From CAWCTD01 sp963798455 (GTDB lineage Bacteria > Acidobacteriota > Terriglobia > Bryobacterales > Bryobacteraceae), in assembly GCA_963798455.1 (NCBI GenBank), contig CAWCTD010000004.1, forward strand, positions 1-64,000: DNA of 64,000 bases, given 5' to 3'. This document shows, one piece after another, positions 18,560 through 26,603 of this stretch. Below the pieces are notes generated by a model. It was not told the DNA's origin. It searched no databases and was given only the letters and a program-made list of their open reading frames with translations. Made by a program: the position numbers and the translations under genes. Numbering within the stretch: the first letter of the stretch is position 1; every line of letters begins with the position of its first letter.

Positions 18560-19377
18560 ATAAAGGCGTCGGAGGCAAGCAAGAGGTTATCAGTGACTAC
18601 TCAAAACGGAAATGCAGGTTTAGTTGGCTTCTCGACACTGTGTCAAAACTGAGCATCGATAGCCTTCGGCACGGCGCTAGTTTTCAGCCCGTGGGGGTAG
18701 TTTCGGGGTGTGTCATGGTAGTTCGCGATGGGGGGGGATTCCCCGGCGAGATTGGCCCGCCATTCCTGACCTCGCTCCGGCTGGACGCCTTCGGCCGGGT
18801 GGCCACCGAACTGGGCGACACCAAAGTGCTTTTCGACGGAGTCCCGGCGCCCATCCTCCATGCCTATGCTGCGCAGGTTCTTTTGGTAGTGCCCTACAGC
18901 GTCGCGGGAAAGAAGACGGTGACCGTGCAACTCATCTACAAGGGCGAGGAGACATTTCCCGTCCAGTTCAACCTCGCCGACGCCGCCCCTGGCATCTTCA
19001 CCATGGATTCATCCGGCCAGGGGCAGGCCGCGATGCTCAACGAAGACGGCACGCTGAACGGATCCGATCATCCGGCCGCGAAAGGGTCGGTCGTCGTGTT
19101 CTATGCGACCGGATTAGGCCAGACGGATCCGCCGGGCGTGGACGGAGAGATCACCAGGGACGTGCTTGCGTGCCCCCGCCTGGGGGTGGCGGTCTGGATC
19201 CAAGGGCAGCAGGCTGAAGTGCTTTCCGCAAGCGCAGTTCCAGGGACCGTGTCCGGCGTGATGCAGGTAAAGATCAAGTTACCCATGGACATTCCCTCCG
19301 GCAACAGCGTGGCGGTGACCATGAAGGTGGGCGGCTGGGGGCCAAGCCCGGACGGTGTGACCATGGCGGTCAGATAG
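18556..19377 (+). pseudogene. Orphan TIGR03437 domain created by segmental duplication
   Basis: A 273-residue open frame. From residue 29 onward it is a close copy of the end of the 9233-12109 protein (KVLFDGVPAPILHAYAAQ, AAPGIFTMDSSG, YATGLGQTDPPG). The first 28 residues (MNKGVGGKQEVISDYSKRKC and on) match nothing. There is no signal peptide or propeller, so as it stands it could not be exported like its relatives. The copy is free of stops and indels, so it is recent or selected. It is best read as a domain fragment, though expression behind the AAGGAG-led peptide frame is conceivable. Confidence 0.6.
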
Positions 19378-19388
19378 AACCGGGTGAA
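18640..19388 (+). repeat. Segmental duplication, copy B
   Basis: Gap-free counterpart of 11372-12120, with identical length and the same 3' boundary 11 bases after the stop codon. Differences are mostly substitutions, denser in the first 150 bases. Confidence 0.85.
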
Positions 19389-19498
19389 GACGTCGTCTGC
19401 CGGGCTCGAAGCGCAGCAGGGCGTGGCCGTCCGGCGCAGCGTGATAGCCCTCAAAGCATTCCCCAAAGCATTGCCCCCGTGAGTGAACTCCAAGGGTG

Positions 19499-19504
19499 TA
19501 TAAT
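19499..19504 (+). promoter_or_regulatory. -10-like box 11 bases before the enolase-superfamily gene
   Basis: TATAAT at 19499-19504 matches the sigma-70 -10 consensus fully. Transcription would begin near 19511, leaving about 4 untranslated bases before the ATG at 19515. No convincing -35 box is seen at the standard distance, and no Shine-Dalgarno sequence precedes the ATG. Confidence 0.4.
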
Positions 19505-19514
19505 CACTGCCGCT

Positions 19515-20801
19515 ATGAACAGACGCGACTTTATTGCACAAACCGGGGCCGTCGGCCTGCCGCTCGCGGCCGCTGCCGCACAGCCTCCTGCCGCACAACA
19601 ACAGGCTCCAACACCTGGGAGGGGGGGACGAGGTGGCGCCCCACAACCGCCGCCGGTGCGCTACACCGGAAAGCCGGAGCTGAGAATCACCGACGTCCAG
19701 CCGTTCCTCGTGAACGCGGGGAGAACCCTGGTCTACGTGAAGGTATCCACCGACCAGGGCATCTACGGCTGGGGCGAAGCTTATTCCTGCGGACCTGACG
19801 AGGCTACCGCCGCGACCATCCGCGACTTCAAGGAATGGCTGGTTGGGAAGGACCCGCGGAATGTCGAGTACCTGTGGGCCACCATGTACAACTTCACGCG
19901 GTTTCCCCCTGGATTTTCGGGCCTGGCGGCGATGAGCGGGATCGAGCACGCCTTGTGGGACATCGCGGGCAAAGCCGCCGGCCTGCCGGTTTACATGCTG
20001 CTCGGCGGGAAGTGCCGCGATAAGGTCCGCGTATACCAGAGCACAGGCTCCCCCGAGAACGCCAAGGCGCTGATGGCCAAGTACGGGTACACGGCTTTCA
20101 AGTCCTCGGCGCAGGCAGGGTACCGAACGACTCCGTACAACGCCGAGATCCGCGGCATCGCACAGCGGGCAGAGGCGCTGCGCGCGGCGGTGGGGCCGGA
20201 CATCGAGCTGGCCTTCGACGCCCACGCTACCGTTTGGGAGCCGTTTCGCGCGTTTGAAGTGGCCGAGGCGCTCAAGCCGATCCGCCCGCTGTTCCTCGAG
20301 GAGCCGCTCCGCATGGAGAACATGCAAGCACTCGCGGATCTGCGCCGGAAGGTCCAGGTACCCATCGCAACGGGAGAGTGCTTGTACACCAAGTACCAGT
20401 TTCAGCAACTGCTAGAGTTAGGCGCGGCCGATATCGTCCAACCGGATATTTGCCTGGCCGGCGGGTTCCTGGAGCAGAAGAAGATTGCGGCCATCGCCGA
20501 AGCTCACTATGCCATGGTGGCGCCCCATAACCCGATGGGTCCGCTCGCCACTTTGATAAACGTGCACTTCGCCGCCTGCATACCGAATTTTCTGATCCTG
20601 GAATACACCCCGGACGACAGATCGCCGCGCAAGGATCTGATCAAAGGCGACCCCATCCTGGCGAAGGACGGCTATCTGCCGATTCCGGACAAGCCGGGCT
20701 GGGGCTATGACATAGACGAGGAAGCCCTCAAACGCATGCCGGGGAAGCCGTGGCACCGTGCCTTCGCTTATCGGGAAGACGGCGCGCCGGATTTCATCTG
20801 A
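19515..20801 (+). CDS. Tat-exported enolase-superfamily sugar-acid dehydratase-like protein (galactonate dehydratase-like)
   Basis: A 428-residue mandelate racemase/muconate lactonising enzyme family member. MNRRDFIAQTGAVGLPLAAA is a clear twin-arginine signal, followed by a Pro/Gln/Gly-rich linker to about residue 50. The barrel shows the three metal ligands: Asp in IELAFDAHA, Glu in FLEEPLRME and Glu in IATGECLY. The acid/base region is MVAPHNPMGPL, as in D-galactonate dehydratases. By family it dehydrates an aldonic acid; the exact sugar is unknown. Export outside the cytoplasm is unusual for this family. It lies 39 bases upstream of a second, distantly related member, probably as an operon. 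Confidence 0.8.
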   Translation: MNRRDFIAQTGAVGLPLAAAAAQPPAAQQQAPTPGRGGRGGAPQPPPVRYTGKPELRITDVQPFLVNAGRTLVYVKVSTDQGIYGWGEAYSCGPDEATAATIRDFKEWLVGKDPRNVEYLWATMYNFTRFPPGFSGLAAMSGIEHALWDIAGKAAGLPVYMLLGGKCRDKVRVYQSTGSPENAKALMAKYGYTAFKSSAQAGYRTTPYNAEIRGIAQRAEALRAAVGPDIELAFDAHATVWEPFRAFEVAEALKPIRPLFLEEPLRMENMQALADLRRKVQVPIATGECLYTKYQFQQLLELGAADIVQPDICLAGGFLEQKKIAAIAEAHYAMVAPHNPMGPLATLINVHFAACIPNFLILEYTPDDRSPRKDLIKGDPILAKDGYLPIPDKPGWGYDIDEEALKRMPGKPWHRAFAYREDGAPDFI

Positions 20802-20840
20802 GACTGCGGAATCCCAATCCCGGGCAAGAAAGGTGTGTCC

Positions 20841-22085
20841 ATGAACAAGCCATCCCGACGTGACTTTCTGAAGACCGCGACCCTGCTAGGAGGGGCTTCC
20901 ACGCTGGCCAGCTTCAACGCCATGGCGGCCGACGAGAGGGGCAAGGTCAAGATCCGAGACATCAAGGTCATGGTGTTTCAGGGCCCCCGCACCTACACAC
21001 TGGTCAAAGTGCTTACCGACGCCGGCGTCTACGGCATCGGGGAGGGCTACGGCAGCCCGGGTGTGGGGATCAAGGAGGGCGTGCTGGAACTGCGTGAATA
21101 CTTCATCGGCAAGGATCCGCTCGACATTGAGGCGCTTTACCTGGGCCTGGGCCAGAGGGTGGACGGCTCCGCTCACATGCTGCTGCGGGCCGTCAGCGCA
21201 ATCGAGCCCGCTCTGTGGGACGTGGCCGGCAAGATCCTCAACGTGCCGGCGGCGACGCTGCTGGGGGGCAGATTCCGCAACCGCGTGCGCATGTATCACG
21301 ACGTAGGCCCGCGGAACATGCTCGACAAGGCGAATTGCCGCGACTGGGCGGCCAAGATGAAGGCCCACCCGGCCGGCTGGACAGCGTTCAAGTTCGGTCC
21401 GCCGCGCTCGACGCCTGCCACGGACAGGGCCCGTGACGGGTCCAACCGCCTTCTCACCTCAAAGGAACTCCGAGACATCCGCCAAGGCTTTGAGAATTGC
21501 CGGGAGGCGATCGGCTGGGACTACGACATCATCGTGCATTGCCATTGGGAGTACGACCTGGTGACCGCCATCCAGCTTGCCGAGGCCATCGAACCCATCA
21601 AGCCGTTATGGCTGGAAGATCCGATGCCGCCGGACTATTCCAACGCCTGGGTACGTTTGACTAGCGTGTCGAAAGTGCCCATCCTTACCGGCGAGAACCT
21701 GGCGCGCCGCCAGGGTTTCTCGGACTTCATCGTGAACAAGGGCATCCATATCGCGCAGTTGGACGTGAGGAATACGGGGGGGCTTCTGGAGTCCAAGAAG
21801 ATCGCCGACCTCGCCGACATGAACCTCATCCCCATGTGCGCGCACGACACCGGCAGCATCGTCTGCAACTACGCCACGGTGCAATGGGCCTGCGCGGTCC
21901 GTGACTTCCTGGCCGCGGAAACCGTGATCGGCAATGGCGGGTGGATGGATGACATCATCGTTCACGACGGGCTGATCGTGAAGGAAGGGCACATCGCTCT
22001 GCCGGACAAGCCCGGCCTCGGAATCGAGCTGAACCCGGAGGTGGTCAAGGCGCATCTTGCCAAGGGCGAGACCTATTGGGAGTAG
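20841..22085 (+). CDS. Tat-exported enolase-superfamily protein, second copy
   Basis: A 414-residue enolase-superfamily protein beginning MNKPSRRDFLKTATLLGGAS, a strong twin-arginine signal. Barrel motifs are KFGPPRSTP, IIVHCHWEYDL (metal Asp position replaced by the His/Glu-rich HCHWE), LWLEDPMPP (metal Glu), ILTGENLARR (metal Glu) and CAHDTGSIVCN (acid/base). It resembles mandelate racemase/dehydratase proteins of soil bacteria, with an altered second-strand ligand. ATG at 20841 is chosen over GTG at 20835 because AAAGG lies 7 bases upstream. Its gene follows the first enolase-like gene, so substrates may be related. Confidence 0.78.
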   Translation: MNKPSRRDFLKTATLLGGASTLASFNAMAADERGKVKIRDIKVMVFQGPRTYTLVKVLTDAGVYGIGEGYGSPGVGIKEGVLELREYFIGKDPLDIEALYLGLGQRVDGSAHMLLRAVSAIEPALWDVAGKILNVPAATLLGGRFRNRVRMYHDVGPRNMLDKANCRDWAAKMKAHPAGWTAFKFGPPRSTPATDRARDGSNRLLTSKELRDIRQGFENCREAIGWDYDIIVHCHWEYDLVTAIQLAEAIEPIKPLWLEDPMPPDYSNAWVRLTSVSKVPILTGENLARRQGFSDFIVNKGIHIAQLDVRNTGGLLESKKIADLADMNLIPMCAHDTGSIVCNYATVQWACAVRDFLAAETVIGNGGWMDDIIVHDGLIVKEGHIALPDKPGLGIELNPEVVKAHLAKGETYWE

Positions 22086-22131
22086 TGCTACCGTGTCATG
22101 ATCGACGGGGCGAAGCCGTACCAGCCGCCGG

Positions 22132-22608
22132 CTACTGAGCAGGCGGGGGCACGGCCACCGTCATGCCATGACGCCGGAAGACTTCCATCATCTTCGCGCG
22201 GTCGGGCGGGCCACCGCCCGCGGCGCCGATTACTTCGGCAGCTTCGCGGAAGTACGCGGGGCCCATTACCGCAGGGCTTATGACGGCGATCTCTTTCACA
22301 TCCTCGCTGCCGAAGTTATCGAAGCGGTGCACCGCGCCTCGGGGGATGCACAGCGCCTGCCCAGGACCGACCTCGATGGGCGTGCCGTCAACCGTCCAGG
22401 TAAGGACGCCCTCGATCCCGTAGAGGATCTCCTCGTAGGCATCGTTCTTGTGAGCCGGCGCCGCCAGCTTCTGCCCGGCGGGGACGAAAACCTCGAACAC
22501 CGACACGCTGCCGTTGGAATCATCGCCCGTGAGCAGGAACCGGATTGCTAGCGGACCAATCTTGATAGTCTCTTCTGAAGGATTGACTCTGGTCGTACCC
22601 TGCTGCAT
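22132..22608 (-). CDS. Cupin-domain protein
   Basis: A 158-residue single-domain cupin. The first cupin motif is HKNDAYEEILYGIEGVLTW (G-x5-H-x3-4-E-x6-G style, about residues 53-71). The second is ALCIPRGAVHRFDNFG (about residues 83-98), giving His, Glu and His metal ligands. The C-terminus is Gly/Pro rich. Cupins of this kind are sugar isomerases, dioxygenases or sensors; the reaction is not assigned. ATG at 22608 follows GGGGAG by 5 bases, whereas an in-frame GTG lies 6 bases further up. It is divergent from the S9 peptidase and convergent with the enolase operon. Confidence 0.75.
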   Translation of the reverse strand: MQQGTTRVNPSEETIKIGPLAIRFLLTGDDSNGSVSVFEVFVPAGQKLAAPAHKNDAYEEILYGIEGVLTWTVDGTPIEVGPGQALCIPRGAVHRFDNFGSEDVKEIAVISPAVMGPAYFREAAEVIGAAGGGPPDRAKMMEVFRRHGMTVAVPPPAQ

Positions 22609-22657
22609 AATCACTCCCCTCTGAGCAAACTTCTCCGCTATTTCTTATTTTACCAGC

Positions 22658-22682
22658 AGTCACCCCCTCAGGGGGGGTGACT
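22658..22682. repeat. Hairpin between the divergent cupin and S9 peptidase genes
   Basis: Perfect 10-bp arms AGTCACCCCC (22658-22667) and GGGGGTGACT (22673-22682) with loop TCAGG. Both neighbouring genes start outward from this gap, so it is unlikely to be a terminator; it may be an operator. The dyad occurs once in what I read. Confidence 0.5.
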
Positions 22683-22732
22683 TTCTCTCCTGATCTGCGG
22701 CACCCGGATCTCGTCGCGATACAATCTTGACT

Positions 22733-24754
22733 ATGGTTCGAGCTATTTCGCTGCTGCTGCTGCTCGCATGGCAAACCTGGGCGCAGAAGGCCCCGTTCGA
22801 CGTCCAGGCGCTGATGAGGGTTGCGCGGATCAGCGATCCCCAGCTTTCACCCAACGGCTTGACCGTGGCCTTCACCGTGCAAAGGATCGAACTCGATAAC
22901 AATCTCAGACCGGCTCAGATCTACGTGGTGCCGCTCAACGGAGGCGAAGCCAGGCAAATCACCAAGGACGGCGCCCGGAACGAGCGGCCACGGTGGTCTC
23001 CGGACTCCAAGCAGATCGCTTTCGTATCCGATCGCGGAGGCTCGTCCCAGATCTGGCTGATGAACGCGGACGGGTCCAGTCCCAGACAGATAACAAGTCT
23101 TTCGACGGAGGCGGACGGCGTGCTTTTCTCCCCGGACGGCAAGCGCCTGGTGTTCACCAGCGAGGTCTATCCGGACTGTCCCGATGACGCCTGCAACAAG
23201 CAGAAGCTGGAGGCGGAGAAAGCCTCGAAGATGAAGGCACGGGTGTACACCTCGCTGCTTTACAGGCACTGGACCCAGTGGCAGGGGCAGAGGCGGAAGC
23301 ATATTCTAGTGACCGACATCTCCGGCGGCGCCCCGAAGGATCTTACCCCAGGCACGCGCGATATCCCGCCGTTCTCGCTGGGCGGACCCGACGACTACGC
23401 CATCTCACCGGACGGGCAGGAACTCTGCTACGTGACCAACGCCGACCCGGAGCCGGCCATCAGCACCAATTCGGATCTTTACGTGGCGCCCATGGAGGGG
23501 GGACAGCCTTCGAAGATCACCCTCAACGTGGGAGCGGACAACTCGCCCCAGTATTCCCCCAACGGGAAGTATCTCGCCTACCGCACGCAGTTACGCGCGG
23601 GTTACGAGAGCGACCGCTGGCGCCTGGTGGTCATGGACCGGGCCACCGGCGAGGCTCGGATCTTGACGGAAAACCTGGACCGCCCGGTGGGCGGCTTCAC
23701 CTGGGCGGTGGATTCGACGAGGCTGTTCTTCACGGTCGAGGACCGAGGGCGGCAATCCATCCAGATGATCTCCGTGACGGGTGGGGCGGCGCAGGTGGTC
23801 GCCAGCGGACCCAGCACGCTGGATGACGTTCAGTTGACCGCCGACGGCAAGAGCATGATCTACACCGAGCAGAGCGCGTCCCGGCCGGTTGAGATCTTTC
23901 GCGCGGCCTCCAGCGGCGGCTCCGCTCAACCGCTGGCCAAGCTCAACGATGCGGCCTTGAATAAGTTCCAGCTCACCCCTGCCGAGGAGTTCTGGGTGGA
24001 GGGCGCCGAGGGAGTGCGCGTCCACAGCTTTCTGGTCAAACCGCCGGGCTTCAAGACGGGGGTCCGGTATCCGGTGCTCTTCCTGATACACGGGGGCCCG
24101 CAGGGGTCGTGGGGCGAGAGTTGGACCTACCGGTGGAACGCCCAGGTGTTCGCCGCGGCGGGCTACGTGGTGGTGATGCCGAACCCGCGCGGCTCCACGG
24201 GTTACGGCCAGAAGTTCACCGACGAGATCAACGGGGATTGGGGCGGCAAGGTCTACGAGGACATCATGCGCGTGGTGGACTACGTTGCCGATCAGCCCTA
24301 CGCCGATTCGGACCGCATGGTGGCGGCCGGGGCGTCCTACGGCGGCTACATGATGGACTGGATGCTGGGGCATACCAGCCGCTTCAAGGCCCTGGTCACG
24401 CACGCCGGCGTGTTCGATCTGAGAAGCGAATTCGGCGAGACCGAGGAGTTGTGGTTCCCGCTTTGGGAGTTTCATGGAACCCCCTGGGACAATCCCGAGA
24501 TGTACGCCCGCTGGTCGCCGAGCTTTTTCGTCAAAGAGTTCAGGACGCCCACGCTGGTCACGCATGGCGAGATGGACTATCGCGTCCCAGTAGGCCAGGC
24601 CCTGCAACTGTACACGGCCCTTCAACTCCAGAAGGTCCCGTCCAAGCTGGTGCTGTTCCCCGACGAAGGCCACTGGATCTCCAAGCCGCAGAACAGCGTC
24701 TTCTGGTACAAGACCGCCATTGATTGGCTGGACTCCTGGGTGAAGAAGCAGTAG
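22733..24754 (+). CDS. Secreted S9 family peptidase (prolyl oligopeptidase / acylaminoacyl-peptidase type)
   Basis: A 673-residue serine peptidase with signal peptide MVRAISLLLLLAWQTWAQ. Residues 35-390 are WD40-like/TolB-type propeller blades (PRWSPDSKQIAFVSDRGG, LFSPDGKRLVFTSE). The C-terminal 250 residues are an alpha/beta hydrolase: oxyanion strand HGGPQGSW, nucleophile Ser in AAGASYGGYM (about 535), Asp in THGEMDYRVP (about 614) and His in PDEGHWI (about 646). It cleaves short peptides, probably in the periplasm. TACAAT lies at 22720-22725, just 7 bases before the ATG, so the message may be leaderless. A DUF481 gene follows after 28 bases. Confidence 0.9.
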   Translation: MVRAISLLLLLAWQTWAQKAPFDVQALMRVARISDPQLSPNGLTVAFTVQRIELDNNLRPAQIYVVPLNGGEARQITKDGARNERPRWSPDSKQIAFVSDRGGSSQIWLMNADGSSPRQITSLSTEADGVLFSPDGKRLVFTSEVYPDCPDDACNKQKLEAEKASKMKARVYTSLLYRHWTQWQGQRRKHILVTDISGGAPKDLTPGTRDIPPFSLGGPDDYAISPDGQELCYVTNADPEPAISTNSDLYVAPMEGGQPSKITLNVGADNSPQYSPNGKYLAYRTQLRAGYESDRWRLVVMDRATGEARILTENLDRPVGGFTWAVDSTRLFFTVEDRGRQSIQMISVTGGAAQVVASGPSTLDDVQLTADGKSMIYTEQSASRPVEIFRAASSGGSAQPLAKLNDAALNKFQLTPAEEFWVEGAEGVRVHSFLVKPPGFKTGVRYPVLFLIHGGPQGSWGESWTYRWNAQVFAAAGYVVVMPNPRGSTGYGQKFTDEINGDWGGKVYEDIMRVVDYVADQPYADSDRMVAAGASYGGYMMDWMLGHTSRFKALVTHAGVFDLRSEFGETEELWFPLWEFHGTPWDNPEMYARWSPSFFVKEFRTPTLVTHGEMDYRVPVGQALQLYTALQLQKVPSKLVLFPDEGHWISKPQNSVFWYKTAIDWLDSWVKKQ

Positions 24755-24782
24755 GGACCGCACGCAACGGAGGAGGCTCAAC

Positions 24783-25850
24783 TTGAATCGGAGAAACTGG
24801 AGACCGCACGTTCTGCTTCTGCTTTGCCTCTGGGCAGCTCATGGAGGCCTGGCGGACCAGGTGACGTTGAAGAATGGCGATCGGATAACGGGGGCGATCG
24901 TCAAGAAGGATGGCAAGACGCTCACCATCAAGACAGACTCCTTCGGCACCGTGGCGGTGCCTTGGGAGCAGGTGGTGGCGCTCGAATCCGGGGAGCCGCT
25001 GAATGTGGTGCTGCCGGATGGCAAGACTGTGCAGGGGACCTTCGAGACTTCCGACGGCAGGATTGTGCTGAAGGAGACGCGGCAAACGCTCACGCCCGCG
25101 GATGTGGTGACGATCCGCAACGCGGATGAGCAAAGGGCCTATGAGCGGCTGCTGCGCCCGGGTTGGGGCGAGCTTTGGGCCGGCACGGCAACCATCGGTT
25201 TTGCGGGCACGCAGGGGAACGCGCAGACCAGGACCTTCACCGTGGGCTTGAATGCGGCCCGAACTACAAAGACGGACAAGGCCAGCCTGTACTTCAACGC
25301 TGTCAAGGCCTCGGCCTCGATCAACGGGGTCAACGCCGAGACCGCCCAGGCGGTCCGGGGGGGCTGGGTGTACAACCGCACGGTCTCGTCCCGCCTCTTC
25401 GTCAATACTTTCAACGATTACGAGTACGATCGCTTCCAGGACCTCGATCTGCGGTTCGTGCTCGGCGGCGGCCTGGGTTACAGCGTCTGGAAGGAAGAGC
25501 GCGGGCGGCTGGATTTCACCGCGGGCGCCGCGTACAGCCGCGCGAAGTTCTCACCCCCCTCGCCAGAGCCCGAGTTCACTCGCAACTCGGCTGAAGCCTA
25601 CTGGGGCGAGGACTCGAGCTACAAGCTGAGCGCCGCGACTTCTCTGGTCCAGAGTTTCCGCATGTTCAACAACCTGTCCGACACGGGACAGTACCGCATG
25701 AACTTCGATCTCGGGGCGAACACCAAACTGCTGAAGTGGCTCACCTGGAACCTGAGCTTCAGCGACCGTTACCTCAGCAACCCGGTCCCGGGGCGCAAGA
25801 CCAACGACATTATGTACACCACAGGCATCGGCATCAAGTTTGCCCGCTGA
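24783..25850 (+). CDS. DUF481 outer-membrane beta-barrel protein (YdiY-like)
   Basis: A 355-residue protein. TTG at 24783 has AGGAGG 6 bases upstream. A signal peptide (HVLLLLCLWAAHGGLA, residues 9-24) is followed by DQVTLKNGDRITGAIVKKDG and VLPDGKTVQGTF, a repeated SH3-like small-beta region often found before DUF481. From about residue 125 alternating strands form a salt-induced YdiY-type outer-membrane barrel, ending in GIGIKFAR. Function in the family is unknown. The gene is probably co-transcribed with the S9 peptidase. Confidence 0.8.
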   Translation: MNRRNWRPHVLLLLCLWAAHGGLADQVTLKNGDRITGAIVKKDGKTLTIKTDSFGTVAVPWEQVVALESGEPLNVVLPDGKTVQGTFETSDGRIVLKETRQTLTPADVVTIRNADEQRAYERLLRPGWGELWAGTATIGFAGTQGNAQTRTFTVGLNAARTTKTDKASLYFNAVKASASINGVNAETAQAVRGGWVYNRTVSSRLFVNTFNDYEYDRFQDLDLRFVLGGGLGYSVWKEERGRLDFTAGAAYSRAKFSPPSPEPEFTRNSAEAYWGEDSSYKLSAATSLVQSFRMFNNLSDTGQYRMNFDLGANTKLLKWLTWNLSFSDRYLSNPVPGRKTNDIMYTTGIGIKFAR

Positions 25851-25916
25851 GTGCGCCGCCGCAAGTCTCCGGCCTTGCTGCCCGGGAACTCAATCTGCGC
25901 TAGCATAATGATAGCG

Positions 25917-26153
25917 ATGCCACAAGTTTTGGTCAGGAATCTCGACAAAGACACACTCGGCGCCCTGAAGGTCCGGGCTGGCCGTCACCGTAACTCGCTG
26001 CAGGCGGAGTTGAAGAGCATCCTCGAGGAAGCTTCTCGCCCCGTCGCTTCCGATGCCCTGGCGGCCGCAAAGCGCATCCAAGCCAATCTCCGCAAGCGAG
26101 GGATCGTCTCCACCGATAGTGGGCGGCTCCAGGCGGAGGATCGCAGGCGTTGA
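25917..26153 (+). CDS. vapB: VapB/FitA-type ribbon-helix-helix antitoxin
   Basis: A 78-residue protein: MPQVLVRNLDKDTLGALKVR followed by AGRHRNSLQAELKSILEEA, matching the Arc/FitA-like ribbon-helix-helix family (Q-x-L-V-R-N-L-D and R-S-L-Q-x-E). The C-terminal part should inhibit the toxin. ATG at 25908 or 25917 can start it; the latter gives the usual family N-terminus. The stop overlaps the toxin TTG start (TTGA). Confidence 0.8.
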   Translation: MPQVLVRNLDKDTLGALKVRAGRHRNSLQAELKSILEEASRPVASDALAAAKRIQANLRKRGIVSTDSGRLQAEDRRR

Positions 26154-26581
26154 ACCACTGTGTGCTGGATGCCAGCGTCGCGGTGAAGTGGTACGTGCCC
26201 GAGGTGCACAGCGAGAAGGCGTTGAGTCTGCTGGAAGCTCAGCGCGGCGCCGACCTCACGATCCATGTACCTGATCTGTTCCTGGCGGAGACGGGCAACA
26301 TCGTCTGGAAGAAGGTCCGCCGCCGGGAGATCTCAGAACGGGAGGCTGGCGAGATCTCCCGGGCCTTGCTATCGGTTCCCAAGGTTGTCTACCCAACGGA
26401 GGTGCTGCTGCCAGCGTCTCTCGAACTGGCTTGCAGGCTCGGCAGGACTGTGTACGACAGCTTGTATCTGGCTCTGGCGGCGCTTCTTGACAGTCCGCTG
26501 ATCACGGCGGACCAGAGGCTTTTCCGTGGCTTGGCGCAGGCGGGATGGACGCCACTCGTACGTTGGATCGGCGATCTGTAA
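26150..26581 (+). CDS. vapC: PIN-domain toxin (VapC type)
   Basis: A 143-residue PIN-domain ribonuclease. The four acidic residues are visible: Asp in CVLDASVAVKW (residue 7), Glu in LFLAETGNIVWK (about 47), Asp in RTVYDSLYLALA (about 103) and Asp in ITADQRLFR (about 121). They bind Mg2+ for RNA cleavage. TTG at 26150 overlaps the antitoxin stop by four bases. The gene converges on cinA, ending 22 bases from it. Confidence 0.88.
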   Translation: MNHCVLDASVAVKWYVPEVHSEKALSLLEAQRGADLTIHVPDLFLAETGNIVWKKVRRREISEREAGEISRALLSVPKVVYPTEVLLPASLELACRLGRTVYDSLYLALAALLDSPLITADQRLFRGLAQAGWTPLVRWIGDL

Positions 26582-26603
26582 GACCATCGCCCCCCGCCGC
26601 GAG

